Shown in pieces: positions 12,005-22,190 of a stretch of 64,000 nt of DNA. A program made the translations under genes and the position numbers. The stretch comes from Erodium maritimum (lineage: Eukaryota; Streptophyta; Magnoliopsida; Geraniales; Geraniaceae), in the NCBI GenBank assembly GCA_963921825.1, contig OY997588.1, forward strand, positions 138,725,203 through 138,789,202, written 5' to 3'. Positions within the stretch are counted from its first letter, which is position 1. Each line of letters begins with the position of its first letter. The notes beneath the pieces are model-generated. The model saw nothing but the letters and a program-made list of their open reading frames with translations. It had not been told where the DNA came from and searched no databases.

Positions 12005-12397
12005 GGGAAATTATAAATGTCTATTCTAAACTTAAACTTGCAGCGTTTAACTGATATGTATCTTAAAAAAAAATTCACTGATACGTAAACAAATGTTTAG
12101 TTACATAACAGATAGTCCAAGGTGTCAAGCTAAACTAACGTAAATGCCCTCAATGATTTTTTAAATAATTTTTTTAAATAAAACTGAAGTGATTTAATAA
12201 GTAAATGTATATATATATAACAAAAGTGATTTTTAAATAATTATTTAAATGTAGTTGAACTTATTTTCGTCATTTTAGCTGACGACTTGGGCTATTTGTT
12301 ATATAACTAAACATCAGTGTATGTATCAGTTAAAAAAACTTTGGGGTATGTATCGGTTAAACGCTACAAGTTTGGGGTAGGTATTTGTAATTTACCC
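12005..12397. mobile_element. Foldback MITE with long terminal inverted repeats
   Basis: The first ~130 bp and the last ~130 bp are inverted repeats. The left arm (GGGAAATTATAAATG... then AAACTTAAACTTGCAGCGTTT) pairs with the right arm, whose reverse complement reads AGGGTAAATTACAAATAC... then AAACTTGTAGCGTTT. Flanking 9-mers TTTTTTTAT (11996-12004) and TCTTCTTAT (12398-12406) match at seven of nine positions, consistent with an old 9-bp target duplication. No coding sequence. Confidence 0.7.
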
Positions 12398-12536
12398 TCT
12401 TCTTATTAGTAACACTTTTTTTAGTATTTTGATATATTGATAACATTCTAGACAAAATTTTGGTCAAGTTTACGTTGTGTCGATGATCTCTGATCAATTC
12501 ATAAGGGCTATTAAATATTATGTTATCAATACATAA

Positions 12537-12791
12537 GAGCATCCACAACCATGGGCGGTAAGGCGTTGGCGGGGAGAAAACGCCGGCGAGGAGCAGGCGG
12601 GGAGTGCTGGCTGGGAGCTTAAGGTCGACACTTATCGCTGGCGGGGAGCAAAAATGTGAAGGAAAGGGTTATCATAAAGCCAACCAAAAGGGCTACCATT
12701 GTAGGGTGTTGGCCGGGAGTGCTAAAAGTATTTTTTATTGTCCCCGCCAGCGTCATCTCGCCAGCTGCCGGCGAGATGGTTTTGGATGCTC
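12537..12791. mobile_element. 255-bp PIF/Harbinger-type MITE
   Basis: Ends are GAGCATCCACAACCAT and, reverse-complemented, GAGCATCCAAAACCAT. The element is flanked by TAA on both sides (12534-12536 and 12792-12794). The interior is GC-rich with GGCGGGGAG repeats and has no ORF. TAA duplication and GAGCATC ends assign it to PIF/Harbinger. Confidence 0.85.
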
Positions 12792-13304
12792 TAAGAGGTA
12801 TTAAATGATTTGTGACTAATTCATAAAGGGTAATAAATGAGAGTTATCAAAACGGAGGGACTGTTATTAATAGCATCTCTAATGGAAAACCACTACGCAG
12901 TGGTTTGAAGCAGCGGTTTGGGTCCTTTTGGTTTTCTCTCTCCTCCAAACCACTACCTCCAACCATTACACTTCCAATCGCAACCCACTATTAGTGGTTT
13001 GTACTTTCACTATTTAAAAAAACAACCCAAATTAAACTAGTTATTTTATTAATGTCAAATACCCTTTCACTTTAATGCAACCCTAGTCACGACGACGAAT
13101 TCTTTCACTTTAGTCTATTCCTTTCTTCTTCATCTTCTCTCAATCGCTTCTTCTTCAACTCTGGTACTCTTATTTATGATTTATGATGTATATGTTTATT
13201 TGTATCTTTTAAAAAAAACACCCCAAATAAAACTAGTAATTTTATTAATGTCAAATATGAAATACATTATATTATTAATATTACTCTAACTATCGGCACC
13301 ATCT

Positions 13305-15386
13305 CCAAATTTAGCCCAAATGTATTCGACGAGGTTGTTGTGGAGGCTGTTATGGACATCCCGATCCTTGATCCTTGATACTTGATCCTTACTCTATGCC
13401 CCAATATACTTGTATAGTTCACCTAGGGGTGTCCAAAATTGGCCCGGAACCCAATCCACCCGGTCAACCCGGTTCACCCGGCCCCAGTGGGCTTGTCCCC
13501 ATGGGTTACGGGGACGGGCCCGGGTTCAAAAATACCAAACCCGGAGTGAGCGGTCCGGGTTGCGGATCCATCACATGCTTTCCTACATAACCCGGACCAC
13601 CCGGATATGGTACAAGTTCAATGCTAAAGCTACACTCTTACAATTTTAATTACTTTTACATATGAAGATTAAGATTGATTGTTTGAGATTTTGAAGATGA
13701 TTACCAATTTTGTAATAGAACATGTCATAGTTTTGTGTTGAGTTGAACTCATCTTTTGTAATCATAATCTTTTTTTGAGTCAACTTGAACTCCCTGTTTG
13801 ACGTTTTTAATCCTTTAACCTTTGATAAATTTTTAATAGGGTAGAGAGTTTTTTCATAATTAAGAAGTGACCAAATTGAGAGCTTGTAAGCACTCTTTGA
13901 TTATTTTTTAAGGGTTTTTGGATAATGAAAAAATATTTGAAAGTATACGTGCTACTACTTAAGGTTAATGTGATCAATTGTTAACAAATTCGGATGGGTT
14001 GGTCCAACCCGGAAAACCGGCCCATAATTCGGACGGGCGGGTTCAAAGGTGTCTTTTTGGGCCTGGGGCCGGGAGCGGGTTAAATTTTTTGAACCCGGTC
14101 ACTACAGGTCGGTTTAAAAAATTAGCCACGGGGCGGGAACCCGGCCCATGGACACCCCTAAGTTCACCGCTGGTGGTGGTCTTTTACGGGTCGCTGATTC
14201 TGGAACACCAATATCTACAAACGGATAAGTGGGGTACAGCCTACGTTGATCCTCAACAATCATGTTGTGCAGAACAATACAACAAGTCATGATGATTACG
14301 AGTGAGTGCTTATCCCACATTTGGCTCGGACGAGTGACGATGTGGAAGCGAGCATGTAGAACTCCAAATGCTCGTTCGATATCCTTCTTGTACGCTTCTT
14401 GGACTATAGCAAAGCACTTTTTCTTCGCCGTTTGTGGCACCGGTATTGTCTTCACAAATGTTGTCCAAGGAGGATAAACTCTGTCGGTCAAGTAATAAGG
14501 GGTTGTGTATTCCTTACCGTTAACCGTGAACTTCACATCTGGAGCGAAAGCCTCGACATGCATGGTGAAACAATGTAGAACTATTGAGCACGTTGATGTC
14601 GTTGTTAGAACCCGATGTTCAAAAAAAAAGCGTGTCATATCCACAGGTCTTGGGATGCAACGACTTCTAGCATGATTGTGGGGACGTTCCCGTGGTCCCT
14701 GCGCAAGAATTGTGCAGCTCATCCATAGGACAATTCTTCCAATCCTAGTGCATGCAGTCAAGACTCCTTATCATCCTTGGGAAGTTGCGTAGTTCGTTGA
14801 TTTCTAGTAGACATCGTGTATTCTCCTTGGTTGCGCGTCGTAGATATGTCCGCCCAAAAATCGTGATGACGCTGATGCAAAACTTCTTGACGCATTCCAA
14901 AGCAGTGGCCTTTGCCATTCGCAAGTACTCATCAACGGCATCGGCGGGACCTCCATAGCAGAGCTAACGAAGTGCTACCGTGCACTTCTGGTGTGGAGAG
15001 AATTCATTCTTCCATGTAGCATCTTGTTGTTGACGGAAGTCCGCATACCGGTCACTCAATGCATTCATGATCCGTACGAACAATCCCCTCGACATCTAGA
15101 AGCGTCGATGAAATTGTTGGTCCCTATACACCAGATTAGGATCAAAGTAGTCAACAATCAAGCGGTCATTTCCTTCGGCTTGATTGCGCTCTATCACTAT
15201 CCGCTTTGGTGGCGTCGTCTAAGTTGAACCATCGGCCTCATCTTCTGCCATTGGATGTATACTTCCCAAAAGCTGATTCTGATTCTGAATTCGTAGCGTC
15301 GTTGATGCAGTCACCTTTCTCATCGTCTCATTGATTTCTTCCGGGGTCATTTTCTCTAACTCTGCCAACGTTGGAAAACGATTCAT
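13305..15386 (-). pseudogene. PIF/Harbinger transposase (DDE_Tnp_4 / plant transposon protein), decayed
   Basis: The minus strand from 15386 begins MNRFPTLAELEKMTPEEIN. It continues through recognisable Harbinger transposase blocks in shifting frames: YFDPNLVYRDQQFHRRF, ALSDRYADFRQQQD, EFSPHQKCTVALRQLCYG, SLDCMHWDWKNCP (first catalytic Asp region), then YLTDRVYPPW, AFGVLHARFHIV and IIMTCCIVLHNMIVEDQ. The C-terminal NNLVEYIWAKFG lies at about 13310-13350, on the far side of the nested hAT element, confirming that the gene was split by that insertion. At least three frameshifts or stops occur (for example a one-base loss near 15222), so the protein is dead. Confidence 0.85.
13424..14160. mobile_element. 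737-bp hAT-type non-autonomous element
   Basis: The ends are TAGGGGTGTCCA and its inverse TGGACACCCCTA, typical of plant hAT MITEs. An exact 8-bp target duplication AGTTCACC lies at 13416-13423 and 14161-14168. Subterminal regions are rich in GGCCCGG/CCCGG motifs and the middle is AT-rich without coding potential. It sits inside the C-terminal part of the Harbinger transposase relic, so it is younger than that element. Confidence 0.95.
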
Positions 15387-15759
15387 CGTTTAAAGGAAAA
15401 AAATCGAAAATGAAGTTTGAGAGAAAAGAAAATGAAGGAAGAATTATAGCGTAGAAGAAAGGTGTGAAATTGGGGAGGGGGTTGTTGTGTATATATAGGA
15501 AAATTTTGGGTTTATTTTGAATGTAGTCGGCGCCACGTGTCGGCGTGGGACTGGCTAACCGTTAGGCCAGCGACGGCTCGTCGCGCCGTGGCAGAATCTT
15601 GAGGTGACAGCCCGCGACGGCACGCCAAACCACGGCTCCAACGACGACGTGCCGTGACAGCGAGCTGTGGTATGGCCTGCGTTGGCACGCAAACCAAGGC
15701 TCTGTAATGACCATTGGAGCTGCTCTAAACGTTACAAAACACATCGGTACAAAAGGTAT

Positions 15760-15916
15760 TGTTAGAGTATATTATATTGATTGGATTCGATTCTGTCTCC
15801 ATACTAGATATATTGTATAGTTATGGTGTGATTATGTTTCCATATTTGTATTCCTTTTGTATGTATATATTGAGATGAATAATACACAAACCCTTAAGGG
15901 GAATTACCTAATTTCA
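15760..15916 (+). repeat. 5' LTR of truncated copia element (157 bp)
   Basis: Starts TGTTAGAGTATA and ends CCTAATTTCA, immediately before the primer-binding site. This is short for a copia LTR. The TATATATTGAGATGAATAA stretch near 15865 is the probable R/U5 area. No matching 3' LTR exists in the window. Confidence 0.8.
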
Positions 15917-15928
15917 TGGTATCAGAGC
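15917..15928 (+). other. Primer-binding site (initiator Met tRNA)
   Basis: TGGTATCAGAGC is complementary to the 3' end of plant initiator methionine tRNA and abuts the LTR end. Confidence 0.9.
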
Positions 15929-16263
15929 CTTTTTCCAATTCTTATGCTGCTACTCCCTATTCCTATTCTGACCAACTTTCTTGTCTTTTCCTCACAATTC
16001 TACTCCTAATCTCTGTCCTTCTTTGCCACAGATTCAACCTACTCACCCTATATATCAATCACCTACCCCACGTACATCATACCTTTTCTATACTATACCC
16101 ATTCCATCACCAACAATCACTTCCCATACACCATAAACCGTACCCCTCGGTTGCCCCTACTATAAAGCTTTCAACAATTACAAACTTTCTCATTGAAAGT
16201 TTGTAATCTTGCGATCTCCTGCTGTACTTTGTCGCCACCGTTCTTTCGCCTTTCGTCGCCACG

Positions 16264-19200
16264 ATGTCCACTGAATCTGCTGTGACAACCACCTCTACCG
16301 ACTTCTCTTCTTCTCCAAAAACCGGTATGTATCATCCCGCTTATTCTGTTACCAATCCATCCTATTTTGTCCCTATTAAACTAAATCACAAAGATCAAAT
16401 GTATAAACAATGGCGTGAAATGTTTAAAAATCTCTGTCGTAGTCATGAAGCAATTGATCACATAACCGATGCACCTCCTTCACCTATGACTTCTTTGTGC
16501 CTTCGTATTGATGCTCTAGTTATCACTTGGATTTATTCTACTATTCATTCTGATCTTGTCACTGATATTTTTAAAGCAAATGCACCCGCCCTTGATTTAT
16601 GGACATCAATTGAATCTATTTTTCGGGATAATAAAATGTCTCGTGCTCTTCAACTTCAAAATCAACTTCGTACTTTAAAAAAGGGCACCTCTACCATCTC
16701 TGAATACTGTCAAAAACTTAAACTTTTTTCTGATTTGCTTGCTGATGTTGATCACCCAATCTCGGATCAAGAACTCGTACTTCAAACTCTTCATGGTCTC
16801 CCTGAATCATTTTCCACCCTTATTGAAATTATTCCTAATCAAATTCCCTTCCCCACTTTTTCTCAAGTTCGTTCTATGCTTCTCCTCACCGAAGAACGTC
16901 AAAATCGTCTCCTCACCAACCACTCAGACAACTCTACCCTTTTTCTCAACAACCATCAATCCCAACTCCCACAGTATGGTAGAGGCAGATCTCGTGGTGG
17001 TCGTGGACAAAATTACGGTCGCGGACAGAGTAGGTACGGGACTCGTCCTTCTTTTAATTCTCATGGTACTCACTGTAATTCTTTTGGTAGCAATTTTTAT
17101 CCTGTGCAGCAACATCAGCATCCTCAACACTATTGGCCTCACACAATGCAAAACAGGCCACATCAGGCCATGACTGTTGGCTTGGATCAGCACCAGCAGC
17201 CCACTTCCTCGGTTCTGGACCCTTATCAACATTCTCTATTGGGCCCGTACAGCTCCCACACAGCACAAGCCCAACCGCACAGTTTCTTCCCGCCAGGCTT
17301 TCTGCCCTAGTTTGGCGCCCAGCCGATTCCGCAGCAGCTCTTCCCCCTCGGCTCGGCAAGCGGCTCCATATCAGCTCCTCCTATCGGCTCGGCTTCGCAG
17401 CAGTTCCCAACTGGTCCAGCCGACACTCCTCACGCAGCAGCTCTTCACACAGGTGTTGGGCTTCCTCCACAGCAGCCCACTTTGGATCAGCAGCCCATAT
17501 TTCATCAACCCACTGATATTTCGTCATTATTCTCCACCATGACGCTGAATCAGCCGTCTCAGGAATGGTACATGGACACAGGGGCTACCTCTCACACGGC
17601 ATCTACTCCAGGTATACTTTCCTCTTTTACTTCGTGTAATAATTCTAGTTCGATTATTGTTGGAGATGGTGCTTCCTTACCTGTCTCTTTTATCGGCCAA
17701 TCTCACATTCCCTCCCCTACCCATCCTTTATATTTAAATAATGTTCTTGTTAGCCCCCATATAATTAAAAATCTTGTTTCTGTTAGAAAATTTACTCGTG
17801 ATAACTCTTGCTCTGTTGAATTTGATCCTTATGGGTTCTCTGTGAAGGATCTCAAGACGAGTTCCATTCTTCTCCGATGTGATAGCATTGGAGACCTCTA
17901 CCCAGTCTCATCCACTCCTCCGCCAGCTTCATCCATAGCCCTCTCCGCTAAAGACACCTCTACTTTGTGGCATCGTCGTCTCGGTCATCCCGGCGATCAC
18001 GTTTTTAAGTTTTTATGCTCTAGGAACTTTATTACTTGTAATAAGGTCGTTTTGAACCATCTTTGCAATGCATGTCAGTTAGGAAAACATGTTCGTCTTC
18101 CTTTTCATCCATCTGTTTCTCGCACCACTCATATGTTTGAAATTGTTCACTCTGATTTATGGACATCTCCAGTTTTGAGCACTAGTGGCTTTCGTTATTA
18201 CTTACTATTCTTGGATGATTTCTCTCATTTTCTTTGGGTATTTCCTCTTCGTGCTAAGTCTGATGTTTTTAATATCTTCACTTCGTTCTTTGCTTATGTT
18301 CGAACTCAATTTAATCTCCCCATCAAATCTTTCCAGTGTGACAACGGGCGTGAGTTTGACAACGGTCCTTTTCATTCTTTTTTCCAATCTCATGGCATTC
18401 TCTTCCGTTTCTCCTGCCCACACACATCACCGTAGAACGGGAAGGCTGAGCGCATGATTCGCACAACTAACAACATTGTTCGAACACTTCTCTTTCAAGC
18501 TCATCTCCCTCCCTCGTTTTGGATCGAGGTTTTGCATATGGCCGCTCACCTCTTAAACCTCCTTCCCACCACTACACTTTCCTTCTTATCTCCATTCCAA
18601 GTTCTTTACAACACTCCTCCTACATATTCTCACCTCCGTGTTTTTGGGTGTTTATGCTACCCCAATTTATCTTCTACCGCACCTCACAAGCTGGCTCCTC
18701 GCTCCACTCCCTGTGTATTCCTCGGTTATCCTTCTAACCATTGTGGCTACCGATGTCTTAATCCTTCTACCGGACGCGTCATTATCTCCCGTCACGTTGT
18801 ATTTGATGAGTCCACTTTCCCTTATCCTTCTCTTCCTTCTTCCTCTTCTCACACATATGACTTTCTTTCCTCTCACAATGACCTTCCTTTATCTCATCGT
18901 TTTCCTCTTTTTGCATCCCGACCTACTTCTCCATCGTCGCCTTCATCGGATCCCACACCGCCTCCACCGTCATCTCCCTCGGATCCTTCATCGTTGCCCT
19001 CTGCCGATCCCCCCTCTTCACCCTCTCCTACTCCGCCACCCCAACCTCCATCCATCTCGTCTCACCCTATGACCACTAGGGCGAAAGCCGGAATCTTCCG
19101 GCCACGCCGGGTTCTTGATCTTGTTGTCAAATCCTCCACTCTCTCGCCTATCCCCCGTTCTTACACTCATGCCCTTTCTGATTCTAACTGGACACATGTT

Positions 19201-19920
19201 ATGCACTCCGAAATCAATGCCCTACATGCCAACGACACATGGGAGCTAGTTCCTTGTCCACCCAATGCTAACATTGTGGGTTCCAAATGGATTTTTCGTC
19301 ACAAGTTCCATTCTGATGGTTCCCTTGAACGGTACAAGGCTCGACTCGTTGCTCAAGGATTCACTCAACAACCTAGTCTTGACTATGATGACACTTTCAG
19401 CCCTGTCGTCAAACCCGCTACTATTCGAACCATCCTTAGTATTGCCCTTTCCTCTTCTTGGCCTATTCACCAACTTGATGTTAAGAATGCCTTTCTCCAC
19501 GGTTATCTCAATGAAAATGTATACATGAAACAACCTCCTGGATTCATAAACTCCTCTTCTCCTCATCATGTATGCCGTCTCAAGAAGGCCCTTTATGGTC
19601 TCAAACAAGCCCCTCGTGCTTGGTATCAACGCTTTGTTACCTATCTTACCTCTCTTTGTTTTGTAAGCAGTAAAGCTGACACCTCCCTTTTCATTTATAG
19701 GCGGGGTTCTCATACTGCCTTCCTCCTTCTTTATGTTGACGATATTCTCCTAACCGCTTCTTCTTCTTCCTCTTTACTTACCTCACTCATATCTCTAGTC
19801 AACTCCGAATTTGCGATGACCGATCTCGGTCCTCTTCATTATTTTTTAGGCATCTCCGTCACTCGTACCCCATCTGGTCTTCTTCTTTCCCAAGAAGAAG
19901 AAGATGGGTACAAAAGGTAA
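16264..19920 (+). pseudogene. Copia gag-pol, one frame with two in-frame TAG, truncated
   Basis: A single reading frame runs from the ATG at 16264 to 19920. Gag (UBN2-type, 16264 to ~17000) has WREMFKNLCRSHEAI and a Gly/Arg-rich tail. The protease is marked by WYMDTGATSHT at about 17570. The GAG-pre-integrase LWHRRLGHPGDH lies near 17970, the integrase core (HSDLWTSPV, DNGREFDNG) at 18150-18370, and reverse transcriptase from FLHGYLNENVYMKQPPG to LLYVDDILLTAS at about 19500-19760. Two TAG codons interrupt the frame: 17308-17310, and 18433-18435 in the integrase motif normally reading SPQNGKAER. The latter is a CAG to TAG change. RNase H is missing through truncation. Confidence 0.9.
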
Positions 19921-20231
19921 TTAAAATTTTCATTTGAAAAGAAAATGGGAAATTTACCTTTCATAATATCTTCGTAAAATGTGTTTAAGCATCTCAGGTC
20001 TTTAATAAAGTTGTTGGTTGATAGAATAAAAATACTAAATTTGCTTCATCTAGTACTATCAACCAACAAGTCTGGTCATGTTTTTTCTATAATTGATAGT
20101 TGCTGGTTGATAACATAAATAAATATTATTAACAGAAATTTAAAGGCACACAAATTAAATGGAAATGAAATTTTTATTGAAAATAGTTTAAATTCTAACA
20201 TATTAATCAAAATAACTAGAATGAAATATAA

Positions 20232-20290
20232 TTATGTGTTGCCAAACTTAGTCCAATTGTGTTCGATGAGGTCTTCTTTTAACGGGAAAA
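20232..20290 (-). pseudogene. C-terminal scrap of a Harbinger transposase
   Basis: The minus strand reads KEDLIEHNWTKFGNT, matching the conserved C-terminus of plant Harbinger transposases (compare NNLVEYIWAKFG in element B). The upstream coding part is missing and is replaced by the first copy of the tandem repeat. Confidence 0.65.
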
Positions 20291-22190
20291 AACCCACGTA
20301 TATTATTACTCGGGTAAACCTCATTTCCGTTATGTAAATGTTTTTTTTTGCATGTATGTACTGTAACCACCTTCGTATGCATGTCATGTTAGTGACACTT
20401 TGTTTTCCATTTTCAAGTCTTACCAATGTCTTTTAGTTATTTTCAAAAACTACATGTCATTTTTTTTGCAAATATCAGTGTCACCTTTAACAAATATCAT
20501 CATCTTTGGAAATTAAAAGTCGTTTACTAACATGACTTGATCATAAAGGTCGCCACAGTATGGACTTAACACTTTCACCTTTGTCCACAACACGATTTGG
20601 CATTAACCCTTATTACTTTAAACGAAAAGTAACAGGAAAAGAATCGTGGGAGAGTAGCCCATCCCGAGACAGACTACAACTAATCCTTTAAGAATACCCA
20701 AAGTATAGGCAAGTATTAAACAATCAACTAAAACAAAAAGCACGATTAGATGAAAAAACAAAATCAAATCCAACTCGACCTGAAGCCAGCCAGCATAAAC
20801 TGAAAACTCGTGTATACAATAAGGAGGTTCTCTAACTTGCGGAGTGTCATGCATGATTCGGGGAGGGAGCTCAAGATATGATGGAGGGACCCTAGCTAGG
20901 GTGGGCTGCCCATCCTCCAAAACAACCAAAGGTCAGATGCTGATTTCATGGCTTCTAGGGGGCTGCTTCCCAACCCTCGCGTGCACTACTTGAAACGGAT
21001 CCTCCACATCTCTCTTCCGCCGCTTCTTCTCCGCCAGCACCAATCCGCCAGCGAACCTCTTACAACTAAAGATGCTCGTAGTCGATCACACCCCCATATG
21101 TTTTTTTTGGGCAAAACCACATATATTATTACTCAGGTAAACCCCATTTACATTATGTAAAATGTTTTTTTCGCATGTATGTACTGTAACCACCTTCGTA
21201 CATATGTCATGTTAGTGACATTTTGTTTTTCATGTTCAAGTCTTACCAATGACTTTTAGTTATTTTCAAAAAATACATGTCATTTTTTGCAAATATCAGT
21301 GTCACCTTTAACAAATTTCATCATTTTGGGAAATTAAAAGTCGTTTACTAACATGACTTGATCATAAAGGTCGCCACAGTATGGACTTACAACTTTCAGC
21401 TTTGTCCATAACACGAATTAGCATTAACCCTTATTACTTTAACTGAAAAGTAACAAGAAAAGAAGCGTGGGAAGGTAGCCATCCCGAGACAAACTACAAC
21501 TAATCCTCTAAGAATAACCGAAGTATAGGCGGGTATTTGACAATCAACTAAAACAAAAAGCATGATTAGATGAAAAAACAAAATCAAATCTAACTCGACC
21601 TGAAGCCAGCCAACATAGACTGAAAACTCGTGGATATGATACAATAAGGAGGTTCTCTAACTTGCGGAGTGACATGCATGATTCGGGGAGGGAGCACAAG
21701 ATATCATGGAGGGACCCCTAGCTAGCGTGGGTTACCCATCCTCCAAAACTACCCAAGGTCAGATGCTGGTTTCATGGGGGGTGGGGGGGGGGGGGGGGGG
21801 GGTTGCTTTTCCGTCGCGTCTTCTCCGCCATCACTAATCAGCCAGTGAACCGCCTACCACTAAAGATGCTCTTAGTAGATCACGGCTCCGAATATTTTTT
21901 TGGGTAAAAACCACATATATTATTACTCGGGTAAACCCCATTTACATTATGTAAAAAAAAATCGCATGTATGTACTGTAACCACCTTCGTACGCATGTCA
22001 TGTTAGTGACCTTGTATTTCATTTTCAAGTCTTACCAATGACTTTTAATTATTTTCAAAAAATATATGTCATTTTTTTGCAAATATCAGTGTCACCTTTA
22101 ACAAATTTCATCATTTTTGGAAATGAAAAGTCGTTTACTAACATGACTTGATCATAAGGGTCGCCACAATATGGACTTACAACTTTCAGC
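20279..22190. repeat. Tandem array of about 2.4 copies of a ~800-bp unit
   Basis: The landmark tattattact occurs at 20301, 21124 and 21918, giving periods of 823 and 794 bp. Each copy has the same order: accacatatattattac, gcatgtatgtactgtaacc, catgtcatgttagtgac, caaatatcagtgtcacc, acatgacttgatcataa, then in full copies tgcatgattcggggaggga and ctaaagatgctc. The third copy stops near 22190. The ends of full copies (ctaaagatgctcttag at about 21863) resemble an inverted GAGCATC Harbinger terminus, so the unit may be a tandemly duplicated MITE. A G run at 21783-21802 interrupts copy two. Open frames in it (for example 20618-20929 and 21396-21644, minus) are paralogous noise. Confidence 0.85.

Larger units (their letters stand above)
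12871..15725 (-). mobile_element. PIF/Harbinger element B (decayed transposase, nested hAT MITE)
   Basis: The left end TAGCATCTCTAATGG and the reverse complement of the right end GAGCAGCTCCAATGG are related terminal inverted repeats. TAA flanks both sides (12868-12870 and 15726-15728). The interior carries a minus-strand transposase relic from about 15386 to 13310. A 737-bp hAT-type MITE is nested near its 3' end, so about 2.1 kb is the original element. No ORF1 partner lies inside it. Confidence 0.8.
15760..19919 (+). mobile_element. Ty1/copia retrotransposon, 3'-truncated
   Basis: A short 5' LTR (15760-15916) is followed directly by a primer-binding site and a gag-pol frame in copia order (gag, protease, integrase, reverse transcriptase). 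The element stops after the YVDD reverse transcriptase block, inside the segment that precedes RNase H. No RNase H, polypurine tract or 3' LTR is present. Thirteen bases, GGTACAAAAGGTA, occur both just before the LTR (15746-15758) and at the truncated 3' end (19907-19919). It lies 34 bp beyond Harbinger element B. Confidence 0.9.

Noticed and set aside
15917-15928. Possible tRNA gene fragment (TGGTATCAGAGC)
   Set aside because: There is no cloverleaf around it; it abuts an LTR and is a retrotransposon primer-binding site.
20618-21644. Two similar minus-strand frames that look like paralogous proteins
   Set aside because: They lie at the same place in consecutive copies of the ~800-bp tandem repeat, are short, and have no domain.
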